A stretch of DNA of 40,480 bases from Thermococcus sp. (lineage in GTDB: Archaea > Methanobacteriota_B > Thermococci > Thermococcales > Thermococcaceae), in NCBI RefSeq assembly GCF_017656495.1, contig NZ_JACDNS010000019.1:1-40480 (forward strand). The letters are read 5' to 3'. The position numbers and the translations under genes are program-made. Shown in pieces: positions 11,648-19,638 of this stretch. The notes under the pieces were generated by a model. That model ran no database searches and was not told where the DNA came from. It saw nothing but the letters and a program-made list of their open reading frames with translations. Position 1 is the first letter of the stretch; each line of letters opens with the position of its first letter.

Positions 11648-12637
11648 TCATTTGCCCAGCAGAGTGAACTGGGCAAGCAAAGCTTCAAGCTGAATCATTT
11701 CATTTGCTCCCTCAACCAATCTAAAGTTGTACTCTCCAATCTTATCGGCTAAAGCAACTTTCTTAGGCTCACTTATTGGTAGATTAAACACTTCTTTATG
11801 CATTTGAATGAGGACATCCTCTCCACTTAAACCTTGTTTGAGAAGGATTTCTCTAAGCTTCTCTCTGGCTTTTAGGAAGTTGCCCTCTAATGCCATGAGC
11901 ATCATTTCCCTAACATCCTCTGGTCTTGCTCTACTAGCAACCATGAAGACGTTCTCGTCTGTAATCTTTGTATCGAGTGCTGCGGCAGCCTGCAGAACGT
12001 TAATTGCTCTTCTTAAATCACCTTCAGCAATGTAAAGAATTGCCTGTAATCCCTCTTCGGTTAATTCAAGCCCTTCATTTTCTGCTATGAACTTAATCCT
12101 TTTTGCAATGTCCTCATCTTTAAGGGGTCTGAACCTGAAGATTGCACATCTTGATTGAATTGGCTCGATAATCTTGGATGAATAATTACAGCTTAGGATG
12201 AACCTAACGTTATTTGAGAACATTTCCATCATTCTTCTTAATGCCTGTTGGGCATCTTGTGTTAAAGCATCAGCTTCGTCAAGGAAGATTATCTTAAAGC
12301 TTGCTCCACCAATTGGTTTTGTTCTTGCGAATTCCTTGACTTTTTCTCTAATGACGTTAATTCCACGCTCATCAGAAGCGTTTAGCTCGAGAAAGTTGTG
12401 CCTCCAATGTTCTCCAAAGAGTTCTCTTGTTAAACATAGGGCTGCTGTCGTCTTTCCGACACCTGGAGGACCAGCAAATAAAAGATGAGGCATTGAACCC
12501 GTCTTAACATAATGCTTGAGTCTCTTAACTATGTGATCCTGTCCTACAATTTCATCTAATCTTTGTGGTCTATATTTTTCAACCCATGGCTTTTCCAGAA
12601 TTTTGACTTCTTTCACTTCTTTAACCTCTTCGCTCAT
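11648..12637 (-). CDS. rfcS: Replication factor C small subunit
   Basis: 329-residue small clamp-loader subunit; four copies assemble with RfcL. Motifs seen are [17 protein letters not shown], Walker A GPPGVGKT (residues 56-63), Walker [12 protein letters not shown] and the arginine-finger SRC box in [12 protein letters not shown]. The gene is uninterrupted; several Thermococcales carry an intein at the Walker A site, and this one does not. ATG 12637 is preceded by GGTGAT at ideal spacing. Its promoter probably lies near 12685-12693, and rfcL follows directly. Confidence 0.97.
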   Translation of the reverse strand: MSEEVKEVKEVKILEKPWVEKYRPQRLDEIVGQDHIVKRLKHYVKTGSMPHLLFAGPPGVGKTTAALCLTRELFGEHWRHNFLELNASDERGINVIREKVKEFARTKPIGGASFKIIFLDEADALTQDAQQALRRMMEMFSNNVRFILSCNYSSKIIEPIQSRCAIFRFRPLKDEDIAKRIKFIAENEGLELTEEGLQAILYIAEGDLRRAINVLQAAAALDTKITDENVFMVASRARPEDVREMMLMALEGNFLKAREKLREILLKQGLSGEDVLIQMHKEVFNLPISEPKKVALADKIGEYNFRLVEGANEMIQLEALLAQFTLLGK

Positions 12638-12684
12638 AGCTATCACCTATCATCGTGAGCTAAAGGTTTATTATGCCTTGGAAT

Positions 12685-12698
12685 ATTAAAAACTTTGG
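12685..12698 (-). promoter_or_regulatory. Putative rfcS-rfcL promoter
   Basis: Minus-strand BRE/TATA (CAAAGTTTTTAAT) centred about 50 nt upstream of the rfcS ATG. It predicts a start near 12661. Confidence 0.45.
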
Positions 12699-12706
12699 GA
12701 GAGAAA

Positions 12707-13230
12707 ATGGACACCTTAAAGCATGCCTCAATTTCTTTACTTGGATTTTTGACTCTGAGTAGAAATCCTAAAGTTTAATTCCAATTATTGTTTTCGTATT
12801 TGGATCAATATTCCCAGATTTTGATGTTTTCTTTGGAGAGCACAGGGGTTATTTTCACCCCTTTCTGTTTCTGATTTCTCTTTTGTTGTTTCGCTTTATG
12901 TTCAGAACATTTTATCTTTGACTGTTTGTCCTTAGAATTGGAGTGCATCTCTTCCTAGATTTCTTTTCTGGTGTTATTCTGTTTTTGTATCCGCTCAGGA
13001 AGAATGGGTTTGGCCTGGAAGTCTCGGAAATTGTGATTTTTGAAAGCTTGCCAAAAATGAGTGTTAAGTTGGATATTCTAGGCAAGTCTAGAGGAAGCTA
13101 TGTTGGATTTTCAAACGAGAGTTCAGCAATAGCTTTACATTGCACTTATTGTTCTACTTATGCGGCTGAATCTTTTGGCAATGTGACAGCTATTGATTGG
13201 TGCAAAACTTTTATACCCATGAAACTCTAA
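12707..13230 (+). pseudogene. Decayed DUF457-type membrane-bound metal-dependent hydrolase
   Basis: The 600-nt gap between rfcS and kbl holds a broken gene. Frame 2 opens with MDTLKHASISLLGFL after a GAGAAA leader and stops at the end of line 12721-12780. Frame 1 then reads PIIVFVFGSIFPDFDVFFG and EHRGYFHPFLFLI, the hallmark of DUF457/YdjM-like membrane hydrolases (x-PDxD followed by H-R-x-x-x-H). An in-frame TGA at 12919 interrupts it, after which frame 1 continues with VHLFLDFFSGVILFLYPLR (a typical 'H-x-x-x-D' block). So at least one frameshift (about 12760-12780) and one nonsense codon separate recognisable parts. Family assignment rests on the motif pattern. The tail after 13020 is poorly recognisable. 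Confidence 0.7.
13202..13216 (+). promoter_or_regulatory. kbl promoter
   Basis: BRE GCAAAA followed directly by TATA CTTTTATAC. Predicted start is about 13237, just ahead of the GGTGG ribosome binding site and the ATG at 13249. Confidence 0.6.
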
Positions 13231-13248
13231 TTTTATTGGGTGGTTTTT

Positions 13249-14436
13249 ATGGGAAAGCTTGACTGGATTACTGAGGAATTAAACGAACTTAAAGAAAAAG
13301 GTCTTTACGTCAGAATTAGAGTTCTTCAAAGTGCACAGGGGCCATGGGTTATCGTCGATGGAAAGAAAGTTTTGAACATGTGTTCAAACAACTATCTCGG
13401 TTTAGCTGCACATCCAAAGATTAAGGAGGCAGCAATAAGAGCCATTCTCGACTATGGTGTTGGTGCTGGAGCTGTTAGAACAATCGCTGGAACAATGGAG
13501 CTCCACGTTGAACTTGAAGAAAAGCTTGCAAAGTTCAAGAAGAGAGAGGCTGCAATCCTATTCCAGAGCGGTTACAATGCTAACTTAGGTGCAATAAGTG
13601 CCTTAATAACTAAGAAGGATAACGGCGTCTTTATCAGCGAGGAGCTAAACCATGCGAGCATAATTGATGGCATGCGCTTGAGCGGTGCACCAAAGGTTAT
13701 CTATAAGCACCTTGATATGGAGGACTTAAAGAAGAGGCTTGAGGAGACAAAGAACTACAAGAAGAAGCTCATTGTTACCGACGGTGTCTTCTCAATGGAT
13801 GGTGATCTTGCACCATTGCCAGAGATTGTTGAGCTAGCCGAGCAGTATGATACGATGGTTTACGTTGATGATGCTCACGGTGAAGGTGTTTTAGGAGACC
13901 ACGGAAGAGGTATCGTTGACCACTACAAGCTTCACGACAGAGTTGACTTTGAAATGGGTACGCTGAGTAAAGCATTTGGTGTCATCGGCGGTTACGTTGC
14001 CGGTCCGGAGGAAGCTATTGAATACCTAAGACAGAGAGGAAGACCATTCTTGTTCTCATCAGCACTTAACCCACCAGACGTCGCCGCTGCCATAGCTGCA
14101 GTTGAAATCCTCCAGCACAGTGACGAGCTCGTCAAGAAGCTCTGGGACAACACCCACTTCCTCCAGAAAGGCCTGAGGGACCTCGGTTATGACCTCGGAA
14201 ACACCAAGCACCCAATTACCCCAGTTATGCTCTATGATGAGAAATTAGCCCAAGAGTTCTCAAGGAGATTATATGAAGAGTATAACATCTTTGCACAGGC
14301 AATCGTTTATCCAACGGTTCCACTAGGAACCGCTCGTATCAGACTTGAGCCTTCAGCAGCTCACAGCAAGGAAGACCTGCAATATGTTATTGATGCCTTT
14401 GAGGATCTTGGAAAGAAAACTGGTTTCTTAAAGTGA
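13249..14436 (+). CDS. kbl: Glycine C-acetyltransferase (2-amino-3-ketobutyrate CoA ligase)
   Basis: 395-residue PLP enzyme of the alpha-oxoamine synthase family. It cleaves 2-amino-3-oxobutyrate with CoA to glycine and acetyl-CoA, after threonine dehydrogenase, in threonine catabolism. The PLP lysine is Lys241 in [13 protein letters not shown]; the cofactor aspartate is in [13 protein letters not shown]; substrate-side motifs [12 protein letters not shown] and [10 protein letters not shown] are present. Closely related archaeal oxoamine synthases exist, so exact acyl specificity is inferred. ATG 13249 follows GGTGG. The central third (about 13780-14220) is clearly richer in G and C, with C-ending codons, than neighbouring genes, consistent with high expression. 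It is monocistronic with a T-rich tract after the stop. Confidence 0.93.
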   Translation: MGKLDWITEELNELKEKGLYVRIRVLQSAQGPWVIVDGKKVLNMCSNNYLGLAAHPKIKEAAIRAILDYGVGAGAVRTIAGTMELHVELEEKLAKFKKREAAILFQSGYNANLGAISALITKKDNGVFISEELNHASIIDGMRLSGAPKVIYKHLDMEDLKKRLEETKNYKKKLIVTDGVFSMDGDLAPLPEIVELAEQYDTMVYVDDAHGEGVLGDHGRGIVDHYKLHDRVDFEMGTLSKAFGVIGGYVAGPEEAIEYLRQRGRPFLFSSALNPPDVAAAIAAVEILQHSDELVKKLWDNTHFLQKGLRDLGYDLGNTKHPITPVMLYDEKLAQEFSRRLYEEYNIFAQAIVYPTVPLGTARIRLEPSAAHSKEDLQYVIDAFEDLGKKTGFLK

Positions 14437-14457
14437 TTTTTCCCTTTTTCTTCCATT
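14437..14457 (+). terminator. T-rich terminator after kbl
   Basis: Directly after the kbl stop codon come runs of five T separated by short C-containing breaks on the non-template strand. This is the usual form of intrinsic archaeal termination. Confidence 0.5.
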
Positions 14458-14495
14458 TTCTGAATTAATATGAATAATAATCCCTAGTTCTTTTC

Positions 14496-14510
14496 ACGAA
14501 AATTATATAA
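14496..14510 (+). promoter_or_regulatory. Promoter of the frameshifted DUF835 gene
   Basis: BRE-like ACGAAA followed by TATA ATTATATAA. It predicts a start near 14532, just before the GAGGTGAG ribosome binding site at 14534-14541. Promoter and ribosome binding site remain intact although the gene is frameshifted. Confidence 0.55.
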
Positions 14511-14546
14511 GACCCATAGTAGTTTTATATACTAGAGGTGAGAAAA

Positions 14547-15361
14547 ATGGAAATAGCTGGGACGTTACTCGTACTTGCTATTGGAATCATAGCAATTATA
14601 ATAGTTACATTTAGTGTCAAGTATCGATCAGTATTTATTCACCATCATCCTAGGTTGGGAAGATTCTATGATTATATCCTTCTAGGTCTTGTATTTTCTG
14701 CTGTGGCAAAGTTGGTATTCATACCCCTCGATTTAGACGATATGGGGTTGATTTCAATCTATGCTTCTCAGAGAAGCATAATAAACATGATTGGAAATTC
14801 TCTCTTTATGATTGGAGGTGTATTATTCATTCTTGGATGGGTGCATATTTTAAAAACATTGATCGCTAAATACGAACTTATTCCTATAGTTGAATTTGAA
14901 AGTGAAGACACTTATGAAGAGATCCTGCTGGGATTTATCTTTGTAAAGTTGAAGAATGCTACCCTGCTTTTCTCAAATTATTGAAAGGAAGGGCTGGAGT
15001 TGTAATTTCAAGAATCCCACCAGACGTATTGCGCAAAAAATTTAAACTTGAAAAAACACCAATTCTCTGGCTTACAAAAATTGAGGGAAAGAATACAGTT
15101 CATCCTCATAGGCTGGAATTTCTGCTCCACACTTTGGTAAATTTCATGAAGAAAAACAGTGATCCAAAGATAATATTCTTTGATGGCTTTGAGTATTTAG
15201 TTTTGGAAAATGGGTTCATACCTGTTTTCAGGTTTTTAACTGCCCTAAAGGACTATGCAATTATGAATAATACTATTGTCGTAATTCCAATTAGGGAAGA
15301 AATATTTGACACAAGAGAGTTAAGTATTCTCAAAAGGGAGTTTGGAGAGCTTAAACCTTAA
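14547..15361 (+). pseudogene. DUF835 domain membrane protein, frameshifted
   Basis: Second DUF835 gene. The first frame gives three membrane helices and runs to a stop just before 14985. The DUF835 core continues in the -1 frame, with ILWLTKIEGKNTVHP, IIFFDGFEYLVLENGF, FLTALKDYAI and SILKREFGELKP, to the stop at 15361. The frames join in GTAAAGTTGAAGAA at 14943-14956. A single missing G (GTAAAG-G-TTGAAG) would restore F-V-K-V-E-E-C-Y-P-A-F. The same architecture is intact in the paralogue at 7848-8762. Promoter and ribosome binding site look good, so this is either a recent pseudogene, a sequencing error, or a frameshift-decoded gene; no strong slippery site is evident. Confidence 0.8.
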
Positions 15362-15362
15362 C

Positions 15363-15893
15363 TTAAAACTTCACCCTTTCAATCTGGTAATATACAATGT
15401 CATTGTCTTCATCAACAACCGCCATGATCATTTTCTTCCTCACTCCATGTGCAACCCTTATTCTTGCCGTTAAATCATTTGGAAACATTTTTTGACTTTC
15501 ACTTACAACCCAAACGAGCCAGTCTGAATGTTCCTCCATGCCTTTACGGTAAACTCTAAAGTGAGAGCCATATTTAAGAGCAGTTTTTACAACATATCCC
15601 CTATCTCTTAAATCTTTGTACACTAAAAACTTCAGGTCAAACTGTTCGTCTTTCTTTCTTCCTAAATCAAAGAGCTCTCTCAAACTTAACTCCTTCCCGC
15701 TATCAAAGACTTTAATTTTCCCTTTATCCATCAAATACGCAGCTTCAATCAGTGATAAGAAAAGCTTCCCATTAACAACTTCTCCAAAATATCGCTTGTT
15801 GTAAAATTGGTTTATGGCTTTCTCTCTTTCACTGAAGACCCTTTCCCCGCTTAGATAAAAAGCTATTAGTTCCTTCAATTCCCTCCCCTCCAT
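15363..15893 (-). CDS. endA: tRNA-splicing endonuclease EndA
   Basis: 176-residue homotetrameric-type archaeal splicing endonuclease that cuts bulge-helix-bulge motifs in pre-tRNA and pre-rRNA. The catalytic triad is visible by family pattern as Tyr115 in HFRVYRKG, His122 in EEHSDWLVW and Lys153 in VAHGVRKKM. The length is that of the single-domain alpha4 enzymes. The ATG at 15893 lies inside the 3' end of rimI (19-nt overlap) without a clear upstream ribosome binding site. A TTG five codons in (15878) does have GGAGGG just before it, so the true N-terminus could be slightly shorter. It is cotranscribed with rimI. The 3' end meets that of the DUF835 gene, 1 nt apart. Confidence 0.95.
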   Translation of the reverse strand: MEGRELKELIAFYLSGERVFSEREKAINQFYNKRYFGEVVNGKLFLSLIEAAYLMDKGKIKVFDSGKELSLRELFDLGRKKDEQFDLKFLVYKDLRDRGYVVKTALKYGSHFRVYRKGMEEHSDWLVWVVSESQKMFPNDLTARIRVAHGVRKKMIMAVVDEDNDIVYYQIERVKF

Positions 15894-16384
15894 TCATTCG
15901 CTGGCAAAACCATGTAATATGCATCCTCTCCATCTGAATAGTAACCGATGATCCTCTTTACCTTTCTAAATCCAAGGGTTTCATAAAGCTTTATTGCCCT
16001 TTCATTACTAACCCTAACCTCCAATCCTATGTACCTAGCTCCTTTTTCTATGAGCTTATTAATCACTGAAATCATCAAAGCCTTACCTATTCCATTTCCC
16101 CTATAAATGGGATCAACAGCTATGCTCATCACGTGTCCTTCTAAATCAGGTTTTAAATAAGCCATAACATAACCCACAACTTTTCCGTTATACTCAGCAA
16201 CCAGAAAAGTATCTGGATTGTTCTCTAAAAACATCATAAAAAGTCCTCTCGGATACTGTTCTCTGAATGAGCGGTGCTCTATCCTAACTATCTCTGGCAA
16301 ATCGAGAAGCTTTGCAGGCCTAATGACAACTAAACTTAGAGGGATCCTTTTCATTTGGGGTAAGTCTCTTGAAGAGGCACTCAT
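15875..16384 (-). CDS. rimI: Ribosomal protein S18-alanine-type N-acetyltransferase (RimI/Ard1 family)
   Basis: 169-residue GNAT-fold acetyltransferase. Archaeal members of this group act as general N-terminal acetyltransferases (NatA-like) using acetyl-CoA. The pyrophosphate-binding loop is RGNGIGKALM, after the strand HVMSIAVDP; the C-terminal ERAIKLYETLGFRKV is typical of the RimI/Ard1 branch. ATG 16384 gives an N-terminal extension of about 10 residues before the conserved core; a second ATG lies at codon 11 and neither has a strong ribosome binding site. The gene overlaps endA by 19 nt. Confidence 0.9.
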   Translation of the reverse strand: MSASSRDLPQMKRIPLSLVVIRPAKLLDLPEIVRIEHRSFREQYPRGLFMMFLENNPDTFLVAEYNGKVVGYVMAYLKPDLEGHVMSIAVDPIYRGNGIGKALMISVINKLIEKGARYIGLEVRVSNERAIKLYETLGFRKVKRIIGYYSDGEDAYYMVLPANEWRGGN

Positions 16385-16422
16385 ATTTTAATTTACTCTC
16401 CAGAGGCTTTTAACATTTTGGG

Positions 16423-16437
16423 AGCAAGATTTAAAAG
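16423..16437 (+). promoter_or_regulatory. Promoter of the C/D sRNA at 16460
   Basis: BRE AGCAAGA followed by TATA TTTAAAAG at 16430-16437. The predicted start is about 16459, immediately before the C box. This supports an independent sRNA transcript. Confidence 0.5.
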
Positions 16438-16454
16438 ATTCCATGAAGAGCTAT

Positions 16455-16518
16455 GCTCAGTGATGAGTGCCCTTGATCCTGATGAAAAGATGATGAGCGG
16501 ATTCCTGGCTGATTTCTC
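16455..16518 (+). ncRNA. Box C/D methylation-guide sRNA
   Basis: All four boxes are present at canonical spacing: C box GTGATGA (16460-16466), 12-nt guide GTGCCCTTGATC, D' box CTGA (16479-16482), 7-nt linker, C' box ATGATGA (16490-16496), 12-nt guide GCGGATTCCTGG, and D box CTGA (16509-16512), then a pyrimidine-rich tail. By the D+5 rule the D' guide would direct 2'-O-methylation of the A in GATCA and the D guide that of the second G in CCAGG within its complementary target. Targets, probably rRNA or tRNA, were not searched. It lies between divergent rimI and herA. The short ORF across it is not considered coding. Confidence 0.88.
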
Positions 16519-16532
16519 CTTTTGTTTATTTG

Positions 16533-16548
16533 ACAAAGATTTATATTC
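16533..16548 (+). promoter_or_regulatory. herA operon promoter
   Basis: BRE ACAAAGA followed by TATA TTTATATT at about 16540-16547. Predicted start is near 16566, just ahead of the GGTGAT ribosome binding site and the ATG at 16580. It should drive herA-mre11-rad50-nurA. Confidence 0.6.
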
Positions 16549-16579
16549 ACATCAAGAGTAATTATGAGAAGGTGATAAT

Positions 16580-18313
16580 ATGAAAATAACAGAAGAGGTC
16601 ATTGGTATAGTCAGAGGTGAGGCAACTGTCACAAACTACACCTTCTCTGCTCAGCCCGATGCTGAATTGCGATTTGGAGAATTTGTTGTTGCTCAAAATA
16701 GAGAGGGAGAATGGGTTATTGGCAATATCAGAAAGCTTGAAAATATAAACTGGCTTCTCAGCGGAGGAAAAAGCACCTACCATGCTCTTCAGCTGGACTT
16801 GGAACAGTATGGGGACAGCATTGAAGCTAATGAGGAGGTCATAGCCACTGTGAGAATTCTCGGTAAAATCAAAATTAACGGGGAAAAAGTTGAAGTTTTG
16901 CCGAATAGGGTGCCCATTCCCAATGGCAGAAGGGTGTATCGTTTAAGCGACGAAGTCCTCAGGGCAATATACAATCCCGGGGCTGGCTATATTGAGGTTG
17001 GAAATCTTCTTCTGAGAGAAAGCGTTCCGATTTATCTGAATGCCGATGAGCTCGTTTCAAGGCATTTTGCAGTTTTAGCTGTCACTGGCGCTGGTAAATC
17101 AAACACCGTGGCCGTGATGATCAGTCAGATTGTTGAAAAGCTCAGGGGCACAGTTGTTGTTCTTGACCCTCATGGGGATTACATCAAGTTGAAGCTTCCA
17201 AATACCGGAAAGGAGTATGTCAAGATAATTGAAGCTAAAATAAGACCAGAGGAGATGGATAGTGAGGAATTGGCTGATTTGATTGAGGTTGCCAAGAATG
17301 CAACAATTCAGAGAGAATTCTTGGCTAAGGCTTGGGAAACTGTTAAGCATGACTATCCAAACCTAGGTGGCAGAGAGATTATCGAAAAGCTCATGGAAAC
17401 AATAAGTGATTGGATAAGGCACAAAGAAGCAAGGTATTGGGATGGAGCAAAGCAGAGTTATCTTACTGAGGAACTCAAGTCGGAGAGAGTTGATACTTTG
17501 AGGGGAGTTGTTCTAAGAATCAGAAGATTTCTAAGAAACTATGGAGCATTATTGACAAGTGAGGATTTAATTTCTCAGATTGAGCCGGGTAAAGCTAATG
17601 TCATTGATTTGGGTCCTTTGGATGAGGGGCAGATGAAAGTTGTTGTTGGTAAGCTTTTGCATGCTATTTTTGAGGCAAGAGTAGATTATGAAAAAGCAAG
17701 GAAGAAACTTGAACGCATAAAAGAAGAATTAAGGGAGAGCAGAGTTGCCAGAACTTCAAAGCTTGAAGAAGAAATGAGAGAACTTGAGAAAACTATGAAG
17801 GACATTGAAGCTAAGAGCAAAGCTCTCGCTGAGCCAATCCTTCTGATTGTGGAAGAAGCTCACATCTTCGCTCCACAAGGAGAGCATAATGACGCTGTGA
17901 GAATTTTAAGCAGGATTGCAAGAGAAGGTAGAAAATTTGGAGTTGGTTTGGGAATAGTGTCTCAAAGACCAAATAAGCTGAATGAAGATGTTTTGAGTCA
18001 AACAAACACGAAGATAATTTTAAGGATTGTGAATCCAAAAGACCAAGATTATGTTCTCAAAGCGAGCGAGCAGCTGAGCTCTGATTTGCTTTCAGATATT
18101 GCATCTCTCGGCAAGGGTGAGGCTGTAATAGTTGGCCAAGCAATTGCTTTGCCCGCTTTGGTCAAAATACACAACTTCAAATCTAAAGGCGGAGATTACG
18201 GTGGTGAAGATATAGGAGTTGTCTCAAGATGGCTCAAGAGGGCTGAGGAAGAAGAAAAGGAGAGGGAAATTCAGCAGATTTATGAGGATGAGGGGATAGA
18301 GTATGACCTTTAA
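16580..18313 (+). CDS. herA: DNA double-strand-break repair helicase HerA
   Basis: 577-residue hexameric FtsK/VirB4-class translocase that works with NurA in 5'-strand resection at double-strand breaks alongside Mre11-Rad50. An N-terminal HAS-barrel (about residues 1-110) is followed by the ATPase core with Walker A TGAGKSNT (residues 169-176), the LDPHGDYI block and Walker [15 protein letters not shown] charged helical insert (around 370-415) precedes Walker B, and a C-terminal Glu-rich segment closes the protein. GGTGAT precedes the ATG. Its 3' end overlaps mre11 by 11 nt. Confidence 0.97.
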   Translation: MKITEEVIGIVRGEATVTNYTFSAQPDAELRFGEFVVAQNREGEWVIGNIRKLENINWLLSGGKSTYHALQLDLEQYGDSIEANEEVIATVRILGKIKINGEKVEVLPNRVPIPNGRRVYRLSDEVLRAIYNPGAGYIEVGNLLLRESVPIYLNADELVSRHFAVLAVTGAGKSNTVAVMISQIVEKLRGTVVVLDPHGDYIKLKLPNTGKEYVKIIEAKIRPEEMDSEELADLIEVAKNATIQREFLAKAWETVKHDYPNLGGREIIEKLMETISDWIRHKEARYWDGAKQSYLTEELKSERVDTLRGVVLRIRRFLRNYGALLTSEDLISQIEPGKANVIDLGPLDEGQMKVVVGKLLHAIFEARVDYEKARKKLERIKEELRESRVARTSKLEEEMRELEKTMKDIEAKSKALAEPILLIVEEAHIFAPQGEHNDAVRILSRIAREGRKFGVGLGIVSQRPNKLNEDVLSQTNTKIILRIVNPKDQDYVLKASEQLSSDLLSDIASLGKGEAVIVGQAIALPALVKIHNFKSKGGDYGGEDIGVVSRWLKRAEEEEKEREIQQIYEDEGIEYDL

Positions 18314-19634
18314 ATTTGCTCACATTGCTGACGTCCATCTTGGATTTGAGCAGTATCGCCTGCCCTATAGAGCTGAAGAGTTCAGAGAAGCCTTTGAAAT
18401 GGCGATAAAAAAAGCAATTGAGGAGAAAGTTGATTTTATCTTGATAGCTGGAGATTTATTCCACAGGAGTAATCCAAGTCCTCAGACTATTAAAGATGCT
18501 ATTGATATTTTGTCGATTCCAAAAGAAGCTAACATTCCAGTTTTTGCCGTTGAAGGAAATCATGACAGAACTCAGAAAAGAATCTCCGTCTATCATCTCC
18601 TTGAGTCTTTGGGATTGATTTATCTTCTTGGATTCAGCGAGGAGAAAAAGGAGAATGAATATCAAACCACGGAAAAAGTCAACGGAAAATTAATTGTCAA
18701 GGGAGTTTTTGAGAAAGGGAATAAAAGTATTGAGATTTACGGAATGAAGTTCATGAGTGCCGCATGGTTTGAGAGAAATAAGCTCAGCGATTATTTCAAA
18801 CCAAGTGGAGATGCCATATTGATGCTCCATCAAGGAATAAGGGAGATGATGGACAAGCTTTATCTTGAAACCCAGAGAGATTACTTTGAGATAAGCCTTG
18901 AAGACTTGCCAGATGGATTTCTCTATTACGCAATGGGTCATATACACAAGAGGTGGCAGACGAGCAAGGGTCTTGGGATCGTAGCGTACCCCGGTTCATT
19001 GCAAAGGTGGGACTTTGGGGATTATGAGATAAGATATAGATGGGATGGAAATAAGTTCTTACCTCAAGCTGGAGAGGACAAGGGCTTTTTGATAGTTGAA
19101 GACTTTAAGCCTCAGTTCATTAAATTAGACGTCAGACCTTTCTATGATATTAGGATAAAGGCAAATGAGAGTGTTGCAAGAAGGGAGCTGAAGAAGTTAG
19201 TGGCAAAGATACCGAGTGAAGCATTCTTGAGAGTTCACATTGAATGGGAAAAGCCTTTTGACGTTTCTTTCCTTCATGATGTTTTCAAGGTTAAATATCT
19301 TTACATAAGGACAAAGTTCGGTAAAGTTTCTCTCTTGAAGGCAAAAGGGACAACTGCAAGCGAGTTTTTTACACCTATGGAACTTAAGGTAATTGAGAGA
19401 GTTGGAGAGAAGGACTTTGAGGAGTTTGATGAGATAATAAAGCTCATTTTAGAAGGCATGGATGATTCTATTAATGTTGTTGAGAAAGTCGTTGAGGAGG
19501 AAAAGACAGAAGAAAAGCTCCAAAAGACAGAGCCACAAGTGGGAAGAGAGGTAAAGGTGCAAAAAACCGAGAAAAAAGTGAAAAGCATCCCCCCGAAGAA
19601 GAAATCTGACATTTTGGCTTGGTTGAGGGGGTGA
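18303..19634 (+). CDS. mre11: DNA double-strand-break repair nuclease Mre11
   Basis: 443-residue Mn-dependent nuclease of the Mre11-Rad50 complex (3'-5' exonuclease and endonuclease at DNA ends). The five phosphoesterase motifs are seen: IADVHLG, AGDLFH, EGNHDRT, LHQGI and the late MGHIHKRW. Residues after about 340 form the Rad50-binding region. The C-terminal 70 residues are highly charged Glu/Lys repeats ending in the block [10 protein letters not shown], typical of Thermococcales Mre11. The start lies inside the end of herA; the stop codon overlaps the rad50 ribosome binding site. Confidence 0.97.
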   Translation: MTFKFAHIADVHLGFEQYRLPYRAEEFREAFEMAIKKAIEEKVDFILIAGDLFHRSNPSPQTIKDAIDILSIPKEANIPVFAVEGNHDRTQKRISVYHLLESLGLIYLLGFSEEKKENEYQTTEKVNGKLIVKGVFEKGNKSIEIYGMKFMSAAWFERNKLSDYFKPSGDAILMLHQGIREMMDKLYLETQRDYFEISLEDLPDGFLYYAMGHIHKRWQTSKGLGIVAYPGSLQRWDFGDYEIRYRWDGNKFLPQAGEDKGFLIVEDFKPQFIKLDVRPFYDIRIKANESVARRELKKLVAKIPSEAFLRVHIEWEKPFDVSFLHDVFKVKYLYIRTKFGKVSLLKAKGTTASEFFTPMELKVIERVGEKDFEEFDEIIKLILEGMDDSINVVEKVVEEEKTEEKLQKTEPQVGREVKVQKTEKKVKSIPPKKKSDILAWLRG

Positions 19635-19638
19635 GAAT

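Noticed and set aside
12943-13230. 95-codon ORF as a stand-alone gene
   Set aside because: It begins with a GTG inside a longer decayed reading frame whose upstream part carries the DUF457 motif in the same frame, so it is a pseudogene fragment.
16461-16560. Short ORF starting MSALDPDEKMMSGF
   Set aside because: The ATG and sequence coincide with the C, D', C' and D boxes of a canonical C/D sRNA. It has no ribosome binding site.
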